Notes: generated by a model not told the origin, from the letters alone. Positions 43,501 to 57,748 are shown, counted from the first letter of the stretch. The stretch: 64,000 nt of DNA from Coenobita brevimanus (GCA_032717465.1 CM064690.1:8017143-8081142), one strand, 5' to 3'. Numbers and translations: made by a program.

Positions 43501-43828
43501 TGGGTTGGGTTGGAATCCCAGAAGAAATGTGCCCTGTTTGTAGAATAGGCCCACACAACATAACATACAGTATATAATGAAGCACTGCACAACACATGCC
43601 ACACGAAAGACACAAACACAAGATCACTGGCGTAGGAAACCTGAGACAAACCCACAGGATATCTGAGTACTTGCAAGCAATGAGTCTAGGTGATAAACCG
43701 AACCTGGGTTGAGCAGCAACAAGGATAACTATTTTAAAATCCTTATGTACTTTGCTGCTGCCATACAACTTTGTTCATAATGAGGAGAGTGCCAATAACT
43801 GTGTTGAAAAGATAACATGACACTCTAT
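40518..43828. other. Intron-like 3.3 kb, no gene recognised
   Basis: Only short frames. A piece at 41145-41200 (TTTTTTCCAGTTTATTCTCG and CTACCTCCAGACA) resembles the inverted ends of the TTAA MITE family described at 43917. GGTGGTGATGG-type simple sequence at 40990-41020. Confidence 0.4.
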
Positions 43829-43916
43829 ATAACCCCTTCAGTTTGAAAAATCTATCCTGTGGCGAGTAAAATCACATGGAGATAGCAAAGATAAAAATGT
43901 GTCACCGGAGTGGAGG

Positions 43917-44124
43917 TTAACTACTTCACGTCAGTGACAGGTTTTTCATTTTATTCTTGTTATCTTCAGACAGTATTATTCAGCGTTGGTAAGACTTTTC
44001 AATCTGGAAGAGCTAGATACAGCCTTCATTAACATGTTCATTACAAAAGATCTTTCCTGAGCTGAATAAAATAGTCTGTAAGTAGCAAGAGTGGAAAAGT
44101 ACATCACTGGATTGAATGGGTTAA
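43917..44124. mobile_element. TTAA-flanked MITE with inverted repeats of about 60 bp
   Basis: TTAA at 43917-43920 and 44121-44124. The left arm (CTTCACGTCAGTGACAGG, TTTTATTCTTGTTATCTTCA, GACAG) and the right arm (AATAAAATAGTCTGTAAGTA, GCAAGAGTGGAAAAGTACAT, CACTGGATTGAATGGG) are imperfect reverse complements. A partial right-arm copy lies just upstream at 43829-43916. TTAA suggests a piggyBac-mobilised family. Confidence 0.65.
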
Positions 44125-45654
44125 AGTTATAGCATGGTGGGTGGTTGCTTGTGTGTATGTAGATCACAATCCACGGCACTGTTCCTGTGGAAGAATGTCG
44201 CTGCCACCTCTCCCCAGACCTTTTGTAACGTGAGGATGATTATAAGGTAACTAACATGGTGGTAAATAATATTGGTGGTGTTAAATCACAGGTCCATATT
44301 CTAGGTGGCACAGCAGACTTCATAGCACATCTTCTTTATCGATACATTTTGCGTGATGCACCTTACTATGTACTTGTATATAATCTATTGGTGTATTGTT
44401 TTAATATCAGTATCGTTTCCATCAGTAACATGCAAGAGAATATTGATCATAGGAAATCGATCTGTCATGTCCAAAATAAATTGCCAAGGAAAAGATGTTA
44501 TGAAATCTTTATGGCCACACAGGATACGGCATCAGTTACAGCACAATATAGTTAGTCTGTGTCTGTTACATCTGCTTTGATTGGTTCGTCTCTTTATGCT
44601 TTTGAGATCTGTGGATTTATTGCGACTCCCCTAAATCTTCAAAATGAGTTTGGATTTGCCATTCAGATTCAACCTGTTGGACCTTAGATGACTCTGAAGC
44701 AATGTACCTATGATCTAACTCTACTTCTTTCCCTGCTCTGGACATAGGCCTTACAGTTATAGCTCTGGACATAGGCCTTACAGTTATTCTCTGAGGCCCA
44801 ACACACATCATCCTCTGTGCCAAACACCTTCTCATGTCATCAAAGCAGGGGTGTCTTTCTGAGTGGTGGTGTGATAATAAGTGGGGATGTTTTTATGATG
44901 AGTTGGTGGGCCTAATGATAAGTCAGTACAGTCTGTTTTAACAAAAATCATTAAAAGCATTCCCAGTCCCTCCCTAGGACTGAACCCACATCCTGTCATA
45001 CATCACACCACGTCTAAAATCACTTGACTGCCATCTCTCCTATGAAGCAATAATCATCATATTAGAGAAGGTCTGTGGGATTTCAACTTCTGGGGAGAAG
45101 TGGCAACAGTATACTTTCACATGCTTCTTCCTTAGCACTCAGCACTTTTGTCTAGGTGTTCTTCGCTCACTGTGGAAAGAAGTACAACCATTGGTAGGTA
45201 TGTCACGACGTACAATTTTACGTCTTCTCCACCAATGCAGATTGTGTATTATAGACTGTGTATTCCAGGACAGAGAGGCCTGGGTTAATGTGATTTAAGC
45301 ATTTCTGTATGATGTAGTCAGTGTTTGTTTTTGCATTCCTGCCAAGATTTTGAAAAACCAACTTGATTAGGAATGCAAAATAAGTTATCTGTTTGAAACA
45401 GATCTAGTTTCTAACTTGGTTAACGATGCAGTGTAATACCATCTTATCTCAAGATAGGAATAAAGTAACATAGTGTCTGTGCAGCCATTGACAATTAAAT
45501 GTTTTGGTGGGAGGCTTGGATATCTTGTGATGTCAGCTTGTATTTTATTGAGTCTGGCACAGAAGGTAGGAAAGTGATTGTAAATATAGAATAATTATGT
45601 AGACTGACTGGGCAGAACAAGGTGGACTCTTGTATTTTTCCATCTGTTCAGCGT
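44125..45654. other. Intron-like 1.5 kb
   Basis: Only a 27-bp tandem duplication (GCTCTGGACATAGGCCTTAC and ATTATA-like tail) at 44735-44788 stands out. No gene recognised. Confidence 0.45.
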
Positions 45655-45895
45655 GTCCCTCATTTTACTTTGCCTTTCATCCTCGTCAGTCTGGTAATGT
45701 ATTTTTTATTTCATTCTTGCTACAGCTAAATGATGAAATTGTGCTTAGAAGAAACTTCTTGAATTTGAGAATGTTAAATATAGCTTTCACCAGCCTCATT
45801 TCTTCAAAAAGTTCGTTCCTGATATGAATATCCTCATGTAGAGGTAGCAAGAATAAATCAGTAGAACACATCACCTAACTCAAGGGTTTACTGTA
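45655..45895. mobile_element. Diverged copy of the TTAA MITE family
   Basis: Left arm around TTTATTTCATTCTTGCTACA (45706-45725) and right arm around GAGGTAGCAAGAATAAATCA (45840-45859), then CATCACCTAACTCAAGGGTT. Arms and spacing match 43917-44124. Terminal TTAA motifs are eroded. Confidence 0.5.
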
Positions 45896-48800
45896 TTTAA
45901 TTCAGCGGCTTGAGTTTATTTCCTGGGAGTCATTTTACGTTCTCAGCCTTTCATAGCAAACAGATATGGTCATTATTAACACTCAGGCTCCTATAGCCGG
46001 CTCAGGTGAATGAAAAGGCTTGGCATTGACTGGTTTAGAATATTAGAGATTTTTTGACTATGACAGGTTTAATGGTAATAGTGCCAGCACTCAAGATCAT
46101 TTGTCTCACTTTCATCTGAGTGAAATTGCCACAGATGAGTAAATGAGTGTATATATGACTCCCAGGAACTGTGGTTATTTAGGAAAGGTTATGATATTAT
46201 GAACTTTGTGCCTTCATAGGAAAGGTAAGGTGTGTTTTTAGGAATCGGGTTGGATGGATAGATGGCAGAGGTGTGGTTGAACAAGGGCAGACCCAGCATC
46301 AAAGGGGTTGTAAATCTTTTTCCTCTCTTTTTACCAATTAATGATAATCATGTACTTAAAATTAATATAATGCAGTCCCCAAAATCCAAATTGCAGGTTT
46401 CCAAAAATAATTTTCCAAAAGAATTTTGGAAGAGTTATTTTACTGCCAACAGTTTGCTGAAGAACATACAGGTATTTACATCCAAAAAAATCCTGATTTA
46501 GTTTTCAGGGTCACTGTTACTTTGAAAAGTGCTACACCAGTCTACGGAAATCCAAGATAGTTCAGTCTGGACTCAGCTGAACCACGACATTGACATCATA
46601 ATATTTTGTACTGTGATTCTGTCCCCATCGACAAAAAAAAAAAAAAAAAAAAAAATCATAATTCTTTATTGCTGTGGTTTTACATCTGAACCATAAACAT
46701 AATGATTGTGAGATAATAAATTTAAGGCTTGATACATTGAATGACAAAGGAAATGCCAGTTAGGTGGGCGTCTATACTTATAAGTGATGGTAATGATACA
46801 GTTCCTGTTTTCAAAAGCCTATTGATCCAACCATTTCGGATTTTGGGAATTGCATTGTAGTAATAACCAAAAATCTATATTTCCACTATAACCATTGTTT
46901 TCCAAATAAGGATTTTCACACATGTGGCATCGGGCTCCTCTGAATGTGAACCCAATGGACTTCAGGCTGAAGATGTCCTTCTCTTGCAGTTCAGCGTCTT
47001 TCTTTCAAAGGGCAGAGGGGAAACTGAGGGATGTTTGTATGCTGTGTGGCTATATGTCACAGCATGACGGTGTCCCTTTCCAGTGCCATCTGAGATGCAT
47101 TTGTACTGATGTTTATCATTCAGTTCTTCCGTACTCTTGTGGGGAAAAAGTACCACAGTGGGAAAAAAAAAAAAGAGGGAAGGGTCTGTCATTACTGGAC
47201 CCCTCCCCCCACATTTGGATCTGTCCCACGCCCCCTTACCCCCATACCCACTACCGTGGGCCTGTATTCACAAAAGATAACTAATGATCAGATCCCAATT
47301 ACAACTCTGGTAACGTATAATTTTGCTCATAAGAAAGAGTTGCTTTTATAAAATGAACAAAAGACATGGTGAGATTGAATATTCTCCCTATCCTTCTTGC
47401 AAAACTAAAAAATTTATGATAATTATGCTCCTGTATGTATAATTTACCTTTTGCAATAACGACAAGGAGATGAGATGTCTTCCCATGTCTCTCGTTCTTC
47501 CAGTAAATGATAAGGAGGGAACTGATCGCTTATTTCTGTTCTTCTGTGAACCCTGGCCCAGCTAGACCAAACCTAACTCTTATCATCATTTGTTTGGTCT
47601 TTACTTTCCAGTTATGTTCCGTGTTTCCGGCATTATGGAAATCGGCTGAGGCTTTTTCAAATTTTCCATTTGCGAGTCTCAACCCTGAGGTAATGGACGA
47701 GTTTGCAGCCTATCTTCTTATAGACAGCTTGTGTAGGATCAAACACAGTACCATATTTACCTGGGTTCTTGGGGTGCTCGTAAGATGCCAGATATTATAT
47801 CAAACTTCAAAACACCACAATGTTTGATCTTATATCATTAATTTGTTTTATTTTGATTAAACCAGTGTTTCATATCTTTATTTCAAGAACAAATCAAATA
47901 CAAGCAGTCCTTAATATAAGCCAGGGATGTGTTCCAAAATATAACAACTACTTTTTTCTTACAGTTGATACTGTGAATTGGATGAAACTGTCGGATTAGT
48001 TTTTGGGGTAGTAACAGAACTTGAACGACAGGGACATAATTCTTTGATTTAGTGTGGACTTTGCAGCCACGTAGAGCATCAAAAGAGGTGAAAAAAAACA
48101 AAACAAGGGCTCATTACTTAGGTCAGTTAATGTTTCATCATGATCAGCCAATGTTCCATGCATCTTACGAGATCCCAGGAAGGTAGGGGCGGGAACCTTC
48201 TAGGAGTAGTGCTTCCTAGTCCGGTGTACTTTGAGGCCCAACTTCCCTCCCTCCCACAGCCTGAAGCAAGATGTGGGATTCTCAAAAATCAAATATACAA
48301 TCATTCCCTGTAGAAACTGTAGAAACTTAGGGCCATGTCACATCGAGGTTGGAATTGGACATATTCTAATGCACACTGTTTCATCATGTAGGCTGAGATA
48401 AAAGTTGAAAGAACAACACCCCATTTCTTAATGGCACGTTCTAAGTACTCCATTTCTTACTGTTTCCTGCATTATAGACACGCTTTATAAGATCATCAGC
48501 AACAGAGACCTCACTTGTAATTAAAGCAGCAATTGCCAAAACACTGAGGTTTGAGTCTGTTGAATTTTCTTGCAGAATTGAGCTTGTTTCTTTGATTTAT
48601 CATTTTGCCACTCATAACAAAGAGTCTCATTAATCCAGCTGCTAGGTTCCGTACTTTCCTTTATTCCAGATGATGATGAGAATGTGTAAAATATTACAGA
48701 TTTAAGAAGATAATCCGCAATGATATATACAGAGTGGAAGACTGTTTATAAAGCAAAGTTGTATCAGATGTGAGAACATGTAAGCAGTAAAGATGGCGCC

Positions 48801-50309
48801 TAGAATATTCCCTTTTATTTTTCTCACATCACTGAAATGCTTTCCTTTTATTGATACAGTGTATGGTGTCATACCACGGCAAAGCAAATGCACACTTGTA
48901 GTAAAATGCATGTACATGTACAATAGTCGAAAAAAAACTCAGAAAGTCAGGATGTCATTGGCATCTTATGGTGCTGTTCTTGTCACATTGCCCTACCTAC
49001 TTTCTAACTGCTTCAACATCCACTTCAGGGAGGGTGTGCTGTCTAATACACTGTACCCTCAATCAACAGCTAGTACATCTGGCATTGGAGAGTGAACATT
49101 TTTTTCGGCGACAATGTATAAGCCAACATAATCCACCAAGATGTTTGAATCCATTGACTGATAGAAAGTGTGGCGTAAATTTGGCATTTAAAAGCTTTAT
49201 GTCCAGAATTTGGTCCAGTGACTTAGGGTGTTCTTGCAACATTTTTCCTGATCTAGACGACTGGGCAGCTTGTGCCAGAGTATGTTTAGTTTCCACCTTG
49301 GTGTGACACGATCCTAAGATCTGTTTTTACAGAAATGAATAAAGACAAGGGATGATTAGGCACTGTCTTTTCAACCTTTTTCCCAGGAGGAGAACGATTA
49401 TAGCTTACAGTAAGTTTCCTCTTACATCTAATATTTGTTTTTCACAGGTGGAACAGAAAACTTAGGAAGATTCTGTACAGTATTTTCCTTGTCCCTTAGA
49501 CAGAAAAATATCATTACAGTTGCCAGCTGATCCTAAGTTTGTGAATCTTGGATTAGATTCACCAATGAACTTAAAGTTAATACTCCTCCAAAAGTATAAA
49601 TTGTTTTTGCAGTTAGGATTAGGAAAGTAGAGTACTGATTATTCTCTCTATATGTTTTGTTCTTGTCAATATATATGAGTTATGAGAGGAAAATAATCAT
49701 ATCTATTTTTTTTTTTTCAGAAGGACAATGAAAGTAAAATGCTGACTGTCCTTTCCATGTCCTTTTGTTCCTGCAAAAAGAAACTGAGTTGTGATAGGAA
49801 AATTATTTCTTTTTTTTTTCCCCCTTAGAAAAGGGAAGAAAAGAAGAAATCTGATTCTTACTACAGTATATCTTGTTCTAAATGCAAAACCAATGTTAGT
49901 TATGAGAGGGAACTGACTGTACGTTTGTTTGTGAATCCCGACCCTTGTTCACCTCAGCCATTCCACACGATGTAAATTGCAGACCCATGCAAATGCCACA
50001 ACTTGTGTTCTAGGGGAAAAGTATGACTCAGAAAACACTGCTTGCCTTGATGAATCTAGTGCTGCCCATTGGCATTAGTAGAAGCATTGCTACGACCATG
50101 ACTATTGTAGCTCATATTCTAGGAGGTCTGGGACGTACAAAAAACTGACTAAGTTAATGACCCTAAAGAAGTCAGTAGACAAACCTACTGTAAGTTTTCA
50201 TCTTCACGTTCAGACCGGAGAGTTTTTGTTAAATAAAACTGCTTGACAATAGCTGTGATGAAATTATTAGATAAAAATGCATTTAATTAAAAAATACTGA
50301 GATAAGATG
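45896..50309. other. Intron-like 4.4 kb, no gene recognised
   Basis: Short frames only. A(21+) run at 46633-46655; T-rich tracts at 49707 and 49808 precede AG but no donor follows a sensible exon. A cysteine-rich stretch (VCMLCGYMSQHDGVPFQC) at 47033-47090 lacks splice support. Confidence 0.4.
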
Positions 50310-50480
50310 TAACCCATTCAGGTTCAGGGTTTTTCTTATAGCTGAGAGAGCTTTGAAACTGGAGGGGTTACGGATAGCCTCATCAACCCTTTCAGTACAA
50401 GAGGTTATTTCTTTTTATATTCAGTATAATTATCTAGAGACAGAAAGAATAAACTGAGTAGTGCAAAGGAGTTGACCAAA
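50310..50480. mobile_element. Diverged TTAA MITE remnant
   Basis: Contains AACCCATTCAGGTTCAGGG, TCAACCCTTTCAGTACAAG and AGAAAGAATAAACTGAGTAG, the motif set of the 43917 family, but without clean ends. Confidence 0.35.
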
Positions 50481-51932
50481 TATGATGTTCGTTGTTATGA
50501 TACTTCATGGAAGAAAATAATGGATATGTTTTGTGACACAGATCTAGATGAATAGTAGGTGAACTTATGTCCTTGACTGTCTATTTACTGTCCCAGCTGA
50601 GGTGAGACATGAGTAACTAAAACAGTAAATCTAACTTTATATTTGGTTACACCTTTAGGCAAATCATGGGTGGCTGCACTGTAAGAGAATGTGGTGAAGG
50701 TGCAGGGTCTGTGATATGCGTGTGTGGTGTGTTCGGTACATCAGCCAGGTGGAGGGCAGGGCAGTGTGTGGCCGCACCAGTGGTACCACTATAGCAGCAC
50801 TTGGCCGGGGGCAACACTTTACAGTCTACCATATTGCAGGATCAGCACTCAATACAAACCTCCGATTGTCCACATATTGTACTTTTTTAAATCCATAAAT
50901 TGAACTTTATTAGCTAATACCAGATGATTAATGCATTATTGAATTGCTGTACTCGACTATCCAGATATTTGAATTTAATAGCCTCTAAGGATCTACAACC
51001 TTAAAAGCTACATATCCACATTATGCCTAAATTACACTCCCTTGTTTCCTAGTCACCCCAGTTGAAAAGAACATCACATCAGCGTTGGTTAGCTGCAGCA
51101 ACCAGGCACTTGAACTACCCATGGAGTGAACCATCTTACTCATCATTGCATCCTAATAAATGAGACCCATGCACGATCTGTGCATCAGTTGTCTCTGACT
51201 GCATTCTACCAAGGGAACAAATCCACCTTCTCAGCCTCTCCTGCCATCCTTTGTTTTGGCAGTCTTTATTGTTAGGCTATGTTAATCTGCCTCCATACCA
51301 AATGCTAACTGACATGGGCAGGTGAGGACGGGAGCTTTGCATAACACTATCCCATACAAGTAGCCCCACTGGACACAAACAGGTGCAAGTGGGAATTTAT
51401 ATGGGTCACAGTGATACAGAACTCTCAACTGTGCCAGCAAGTTTTTGGTGTGGACTAGGCCTTTTGGGTGATCCCATTGCCCTACAGACCGATCACTTTC
51501 TTTCCATGGATTGTATGGTTATCTTGTGGTCTCCCTAATATGAGATTTTAGGAAGTTTCAAATGTGTTGTAAGGTAGTTGCTCCTGGTTCTTTCCTTTTT
51601 TTTTCTTCCAAGGTTCATTTCTCCCTTTTGTTTCCCATTTCTCTCCTTTCCTCTGCTCAGCTTACTTAGTTGGGGTTGGTTAGGGATTCCTGTTCTGAGT
51701 TCGGCATTCCTTTTTTAGCTCTAGTCTCTTTTGTCATTGTTTGGTTTTCATTATGTAGGCCCACATGGCACTCTTGCTGCTTCTAGGCACACTTTAGCAA
51801 TGTTTGCTTTATTTTTTTCCCTCTTTTAGAGGTGTGTTCTGCCTTTCATAATTAGTTTTCTCTTCACAGACTTCCCCTTTTCTTTCATCTGCTCCTCCTT
51901 CTCACCCTCCTTCTACAACTCAGGTAAGTGGT

Positions 51933-52281
51933 ATGAAAATGGCAGATTTGAAGGAAGATACAGTAGTTTCTTGTTCATACTCTGATCTGCCTAGGTTGGC
52001 TGTACAGCTGATTGCAATTGATGATATATCTGTACACACAGACACTCTGAATCCTCTTGGACCCATGTCAGCAGGGGATGCATTACCACTGTTAAGTAAA
52101 CTTGCAGTTGATGACAAGGAGAACCCCACTGATGTCCTGGACCTGGCTTGCAGGAACCAGACATCATCTGTTATGCTGACGGATACTATGTACTGTCAGA
52201 CACTGACTCTGACACATCAGACTTGAACTTGGACTTCGACATGGATAACATCCCAGATAGCATCCCAGACACTAAATCCTG
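51933..52281 (+). other. Acidic coding-like frames with one frame change
   Basis: Frame 51933-52226 encodes MADLKEDTVVSCSYSDL, LAVQLIAIDDISVHTDTL and VDDKENPTDVLDLACRNQ. At about 52155 coding character moves to another frame ending SDTDSDTSDLNLDFDMDN, then IPDSIPDTKS at a stop (52281). AATAAA follows at 52309. It may be a decayed gene or last exon; family unknown. An AG|GTAAGT at 51921-51928 lies just upstream. The flanks 50481-51932 and 52282-53479 hold nothing I can name. Confidence 0.3.
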
Positions 52282-53474
52282 AGAAGTTATTGAATTGGAG
52301 AGTTTCAGAATAAAAGCCTCCATATATTGGCTTGAAGGATTTAGTGCCTTTTTACAGCTCTTCCGCCCCTCTGGTCACCCTTCCTCCTTCACGTTCTATT
52401 TCTAAAGTCAATTAGAGATAAAACAATGAAATCGGAGACAAATGATGCATGTTTTATGAATGAGAGACTTGTTTTTGAGGATACTCTGATGAGTAGAGAG
52501 CTTAGTTCCAAGGGAATATTATGTGCCTTGCTGATGCTGTTAACCAGTTACTGAGCTGGAATGGCAATGCTTGACATCCAGTGGGACAGAGGTCATTTCT
52601 TGCTTTTGCATGATTTCTTTTCAGCTAGAGTAGTTCCAAGGCACGGTTGCCTAATGCAGACATATTAGAAGGCAAGGTTGTTTAATGTAGGCATGGTGTG
52701 GGTTTATATCTTTACAAGCACGAAAAATTTTGACCCAATAAATGGAGGGTTTATTCTAGAACATATCCGTTGTTCCTGTACTTAGTATCAAAATACCTGA
52801 ATACAGTATTCAAGTGCCTGATCATTAAATTCCTAATTTTTCAAGTACTCAGTTACAGTAATCAGAAAAATGCATTGTTTTCCATGTTTCCATTCTGTTG
52901 CTATTTAATTGAAAATGTGCATTCTGTAAAGGATATATCTGAAATCAGAATGGCAGAACTTAATTAACCTAAAAGATCTCAAAGGGTGTTAATCTGAATA
53001 AATCACGAAGAAAAATACTGAATAGCCCCATAAGTACTTAGGAAGTGCTAAATAAATTCGGAGCCACTCTAAAACAGTGCTAAGAGATTTCAAACTGTTG
53101 AGAAGGTGCTGTGTGGATAATCAATTCTGGTGTAAATCAGGGACAAAAAATATTCTAGTATTTCACCTCTTCTGCATCTCACTTTCCTCTGTCAGATAAT
53201 GTTCGAAAGAAAGATTCTTTGTGTCTAATTACAAAAGATTCCCTCTGATTTCTTACGTCAAGAAGGAAAGTGATGGACATGTTCTAAAACTGAAGACTTT
53301 GCCCTTAGATAATTGTTTTCAGCATGATATGATTAATCATGGAAGAAAGTGACGGACATGCCCCAAGTAGACGAAGTGAAATAGTAGGTGAAATTTTTTT
53401 CCCAAGTGTATAAATGAGCTTATGTCCTGCTCAGTGTACCGTACTGTATATGACGCACTCGTTGCCCCCCGGAT

Positions 53475-53580
<106 letters not shown>

Positions 53581-53659
53581 ACCCAGCTGTGAGGGCTGTT
53601 GGTGACATCTGCTCTAAGATAGTTTAAATTCGTAATTTTGTGCCCCCCTTCCTAACCCA

Positions 53660-53935
53660 GTACTTCGCGTGGACACACACTTTGGCTAAGAAATATATTT
53701 TCTTAGCTTTTCTAGCTACCTCAGCATATTTTTCTTCAGCTTAGGAGAGACATCTTGTAGGGAATGGGTTAATGGAAGTTATATCTAACCTGTTCACTTC
53801 AAACATCTCTCCCATGTTGAATAAAACCGTCTGGGAGTAGCAGTAATAACTTTTAAAAAGTTTTAGTTGACTCAGGCTGCCACTAGACATCAGTATTCAG
53901 CTGGGAAAATTTCTAGCAGTCAGAGGGTTCAAAAC
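53660..53935. mobile_element. Diverged copies of the TTAA MITE family
   Basis: AGCTTTTCTAGCTACCTCAG and GGGAATGGGTTAATGG mark one half. AACCTGTTCACTTCAAACAT, then AATAAAACCGTCTGGGAGTA and GCAGTAATAA mark a second, overlapping half. Confidence 0.4.
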
Positions 53936-56549
53936 TGTCCCAAATAACCTTTGGGAGGGCTTTAATTTTTCCACTTCTGATTAAATACTGTAGTGGGAAT
54001 TTAGCCCGAGTAAAATATCCAAGTGTGTCCATTGAAGTGAAAGGTCTTTACAACCCATTCTGATAAACCTCATCATCCCTCCCATTTCAAACTTTCCCCT
54101 CCCACATTTCAGCTGCCATAAACTAGCTTACCCCCTCCCTCTGCTCCTTGTCTCGGTACTCTTCCCTTTCCCCCCAGTTACCATGACAACCACTTCCATG
54201 GGGTGGGATAAGATATAAATTAATCTTCCCATGTTCACAGACTCACCTCACATTCACACGTGAATAATAATCACCACTGATGCACTCATCGCTAATATCA
54301 GGTGCCTAGCCTCACCTATTATCAGCAACAAAGTTCTGTCACCTCTCCTGTTTTTCTTTCAGTGAACTTTGAAATTCAGGGTTTTACTTTAAGTGATTTA
54401 GATGTGGGGAGTCAGAGATATGAACATTGACTGAAGGGTTGCAAGACGCAGACCGAAGAAGTCCTGGGACGAGGTCATAGAATTTGACATCAGGGATAAG
54501 GGACTGAATGCAGAGACTGCTAGAGATTGAGCAGCATGTAGAGCTGCCATTATGTGACCAAACGCGGTTCATGCAAGCATAGTGGAGCCTTTTATTATAA
54601 ATGAAATGAAGGAACGAACTTGTTAATTATGTAACACCTCTTCCTTACTGATCTGTTCTTTGCATTACACCAGTATCCTCATGTCTCTTATTGTTGTAGA
54701 CTATGTCAGTATGGAAATGATGTAAATAATTAGCAAGAGTGATAACGTGTAATATGCAAATGCTAAGGATATGGTGCTGCAAAGCATCCTGTGCCACCTT
54801 GAATATGGCCCCTATTTAGTCTCTTGAATCTGAAGCAGATAACATAGATAACACTGACCCGTGGCTAGATGCGTTATTGGTCGCTGCTGCGGCATCACCA
54901 GACAGTTTCAAAATTCATAGAGAGATACGCAAGAAAATCAACAGAACTTTTAGTGTTGGTAGCCTACACCTCTCCGATAAATCATACATCTTCATTTCTG
55001 GTCTGTTCATACTAGCACTTCACACTACTATCCTGTACTGTACAACGTGGTGGATCCTCCTGTATTAAGGTGGCAGTTTCAGTCTTGATATTTCCAACAG
55101 AAAGTACAGTACTGGCGGAATAAACAGAACATACATTATATTGCAATGTGAATAAGCTTTGCTCTTCATCCCCTAATCTATGTGAACATGTGAAATTGAG
55201 TTATGATGATGATGGGTATTATGGCATAAAATTTTGTGACCCCTCACGTCCATAACGAACTTTGATAGTACTGTCGATGAAACGCATAGTTATGCTTAAC
55301 ATGCCAAAGATAGGAGAATACTGGAGCTGGTCACTTCAAGCAAGTCTGTGGTATAATGACCTCCCCGAAGTGTTTGTATCTGGTAACAGAGGACTTACTG
55401 TGGATTTGACAAATTCCTGATTTACACTGAGGATTTCCTTTCCTCTTTATAACTCACTCATGGTCATCCCGCCCTCCTCCTCCTCCACCCTCACTTTTTG
55501 ACTAGAGTTCAGTTTGTCCATCCTGGCATATAACATACCCAGTGGATAATTTTGTAGACCAAAGTGGCGACTGCATTATCTCTCAGCCCGCAACAGGAAC
55601 AAATAAGTTGCAGATCTGTTTTTGGTGCCAGACGGATCTAGTATTGTCCTCTTTAACTCTCTTTCCCACAACCACCCACACAGTTTTACTAAGATAAACT
55701 CTCATGTACCCCAGTATAGCCTAGAGGTAAGACCACTTGGTGCATGTTTCATTGTTGTTATGCTCGTATAGCCATATGTGCCATCCTTGTCTGAATCTAT
55801 GTTTACTCCATATTCCTATTTTTTTCATAAGTTTAGTACTGAACAGGCCCTCCTTTCTCAAACAGCTGTTTTCATTGTGAACAAAAATATTACTCCAACT
55901 GAAATGGTTAAGTAAAGCTTATGATGAAGGGATTATAAGTAAGAACATTATTTTCTTTTGCAATACTGGCAGTCATTTCTCATCATGTGCCAGGATTGTA
56001 TTTCAAAATGTAATAACTTTTTCCATATCACTAATACTTTCACTCAAGAACTAGCAATTTAGCATTATTGGCGGCACTGGAACTTGAACAGGCAATTTTT
56101 CTGCAATTTGCTTTGAGCATAACACTCTCAAGAATTTGTGACCCACTTTCAGTTAAATAAAATCTATAGTGTGGATAAGAGTGATGCCTGAGATTGTTAA
56201 TAGGAAATCAGAAAGTAAGAGAAGACGGTATATAAAGTGTACTTACTTTGGAGTAAATAACGAGCAGCTTACAGTAAAATCTTATGTGCATTCACTGGAA
56301 ACTGCACAAAGCCACTTGAAATGAGGAGAACCTGTTTATTGATGTTGAGGCACGATGTCTTGGTACGGCACTCCCTTCAGCTTGCCATACAGTAGTCTCC
56401 CTCTGCCTGCTGTGTCAGTCCCATTACTACCATGATATATTTCACTCTTCCTGCCACCAAACAATTTTAACAAGCCGGGGGAAGGGTTCTTAAGGGGAGG
56501 GGGTTGTAATGTTGCCTGTCAACTCTTATCGAGTTCTGCGGACATACTG
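53936..56549. other. Intron-like 2.6 kb, no gene recognised
   Basis: Short frames only (for example 54877-55068). No splice-supported exon found. Confidence 0.4.
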
Positions 56550-56825
56550 TGTTAGTTTATTCAGGCCATCGCAAAACAGTTTTGTTCAACTGAGGAAAAA
56601 TTCTATTAGTGAAAAGTTTCAAAATTATCTCGATTAACCCTTGGACAGTTGGAAATTCCCTCAGCCAGATAAAATTAAGCGATTAAAGCCTGAGTAAAAT
56701 ACAGTACCCAAGTGTGACCGAGGACAAGAAAAGGTTAACTATGGTAAGTCTCCCATATGTTACAGAAAATAGTTTGGTGGTAGCAAGAATGATAGAAAGG
56801 TGTCATGGTACAGAAAGGTTAAAAA
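56550..56825. mobile_element. Diverged TTAA MITE remnants
   Basis: CTCGATTAACCCTTGGACAG (56629-56648) and AGAAAAGGTTAACTATGG (56728-56745), with TGGTAGCAAGAATGATAG further on, follow the family pattern. 56826-57429 has a T-run at 56922 and nothing else recognised. Confidence 0.35.
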
Positions 56826-57429
56826 ATAATGTACTTAATTTACCATTGATTTTATGTTAATTATAAACATTCACTTGTTGAGATATTTGTAAAGTTCATT
56901 GATGACATACAGGATACTACTTTTTTTTTTTTTTTTGAAGGGGGGATACGTTAGTAGGGTAGATTTTGCTATCAAATGAAAATCACATTAAATAAAGAGT
57001 TAACTGTGTAAAAGGCACAATAGATTGAGAGTTAACTATGGAACGTGTAAAATACACTAAGCAGCATTAATTAATGTTTGTGAAAACAATTTTGTTGGTA
57101 ATCTGTAAGATTGTCAGTTAATTGGAGGACATTAGTTAATTATGTAATATGTTACATTGATTTCCTCATGTGAAATGTATAACAGATGTACCGGTAGAGC
57201 TAGTATTTAAATGAAGATTAATGATGTCAGACAGGTTTGATAGATTTCACTGTTTGAAAAATACTGTATATTAAAGAGTTAACAGTTACAAAAAGGAGTA
57301 AATCACATCCAGTTAGGTGAGAGAAGACTGCAGCCTAAGGTTAAGGCTGATATTCACACTGGTTTATGAATATTAATAGCACCTCTTCCTTAGCAGTTTA
57401 TTCTGAAAACCGCTACGTACTGTTCCCTA

Positions 57430-57578
57430 GTACTGTATATGAGTGAAGGGGGTGTGGGTTAGAAAAAGAGCAGCCTGCTAGTGGAGGATAGAGTAACGTG
57501 AAAGTTATTTGTTTGTGTGACCCCCCTTTCCAGAATTAAGGTGTCTTGCCACAGGTAGACAGATAGATTGATTGACAC
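57430..57578 (+). mobile_element. RTE subfamily 2 tail
   Basis: GTATATGAGTGAAGGGGGTG, TTTGTTTGTGTGACCCCCCT, AATTAAGGTGTCTTG and a GACAGATAGATTGATTGA tail correspond to the end at 17150-17290. Confidence 0.6.
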
Positions 57579-57748
57579 CAGTAGATGCTTTATTTCTTAT
57601 TGACAAAGGTTACGAATATAGCAAAGAAGATAGTAATGTAACAGGTAAAAATATGATATGGAAGAGGTGCTAGGGAGCCTTGTTAATTGATGTAAATATA
57701 ATCCTTTATTTGTCTGTGTGTAAGTAAACTTCTGGATGGTACTTGCAG

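Noticed and set aside
50647..50898. Overlapping frames on both strands with GC-rich composition
   Set aside because: Considered as an exon on either strand; splice signals are weak and no family is recognised.
55700..55740. tRNA-like GCCTAGAGGTAAGACCACTTGG stretch
   Set aside because: Lacks a matching B box and cloverleaf; probably chance.
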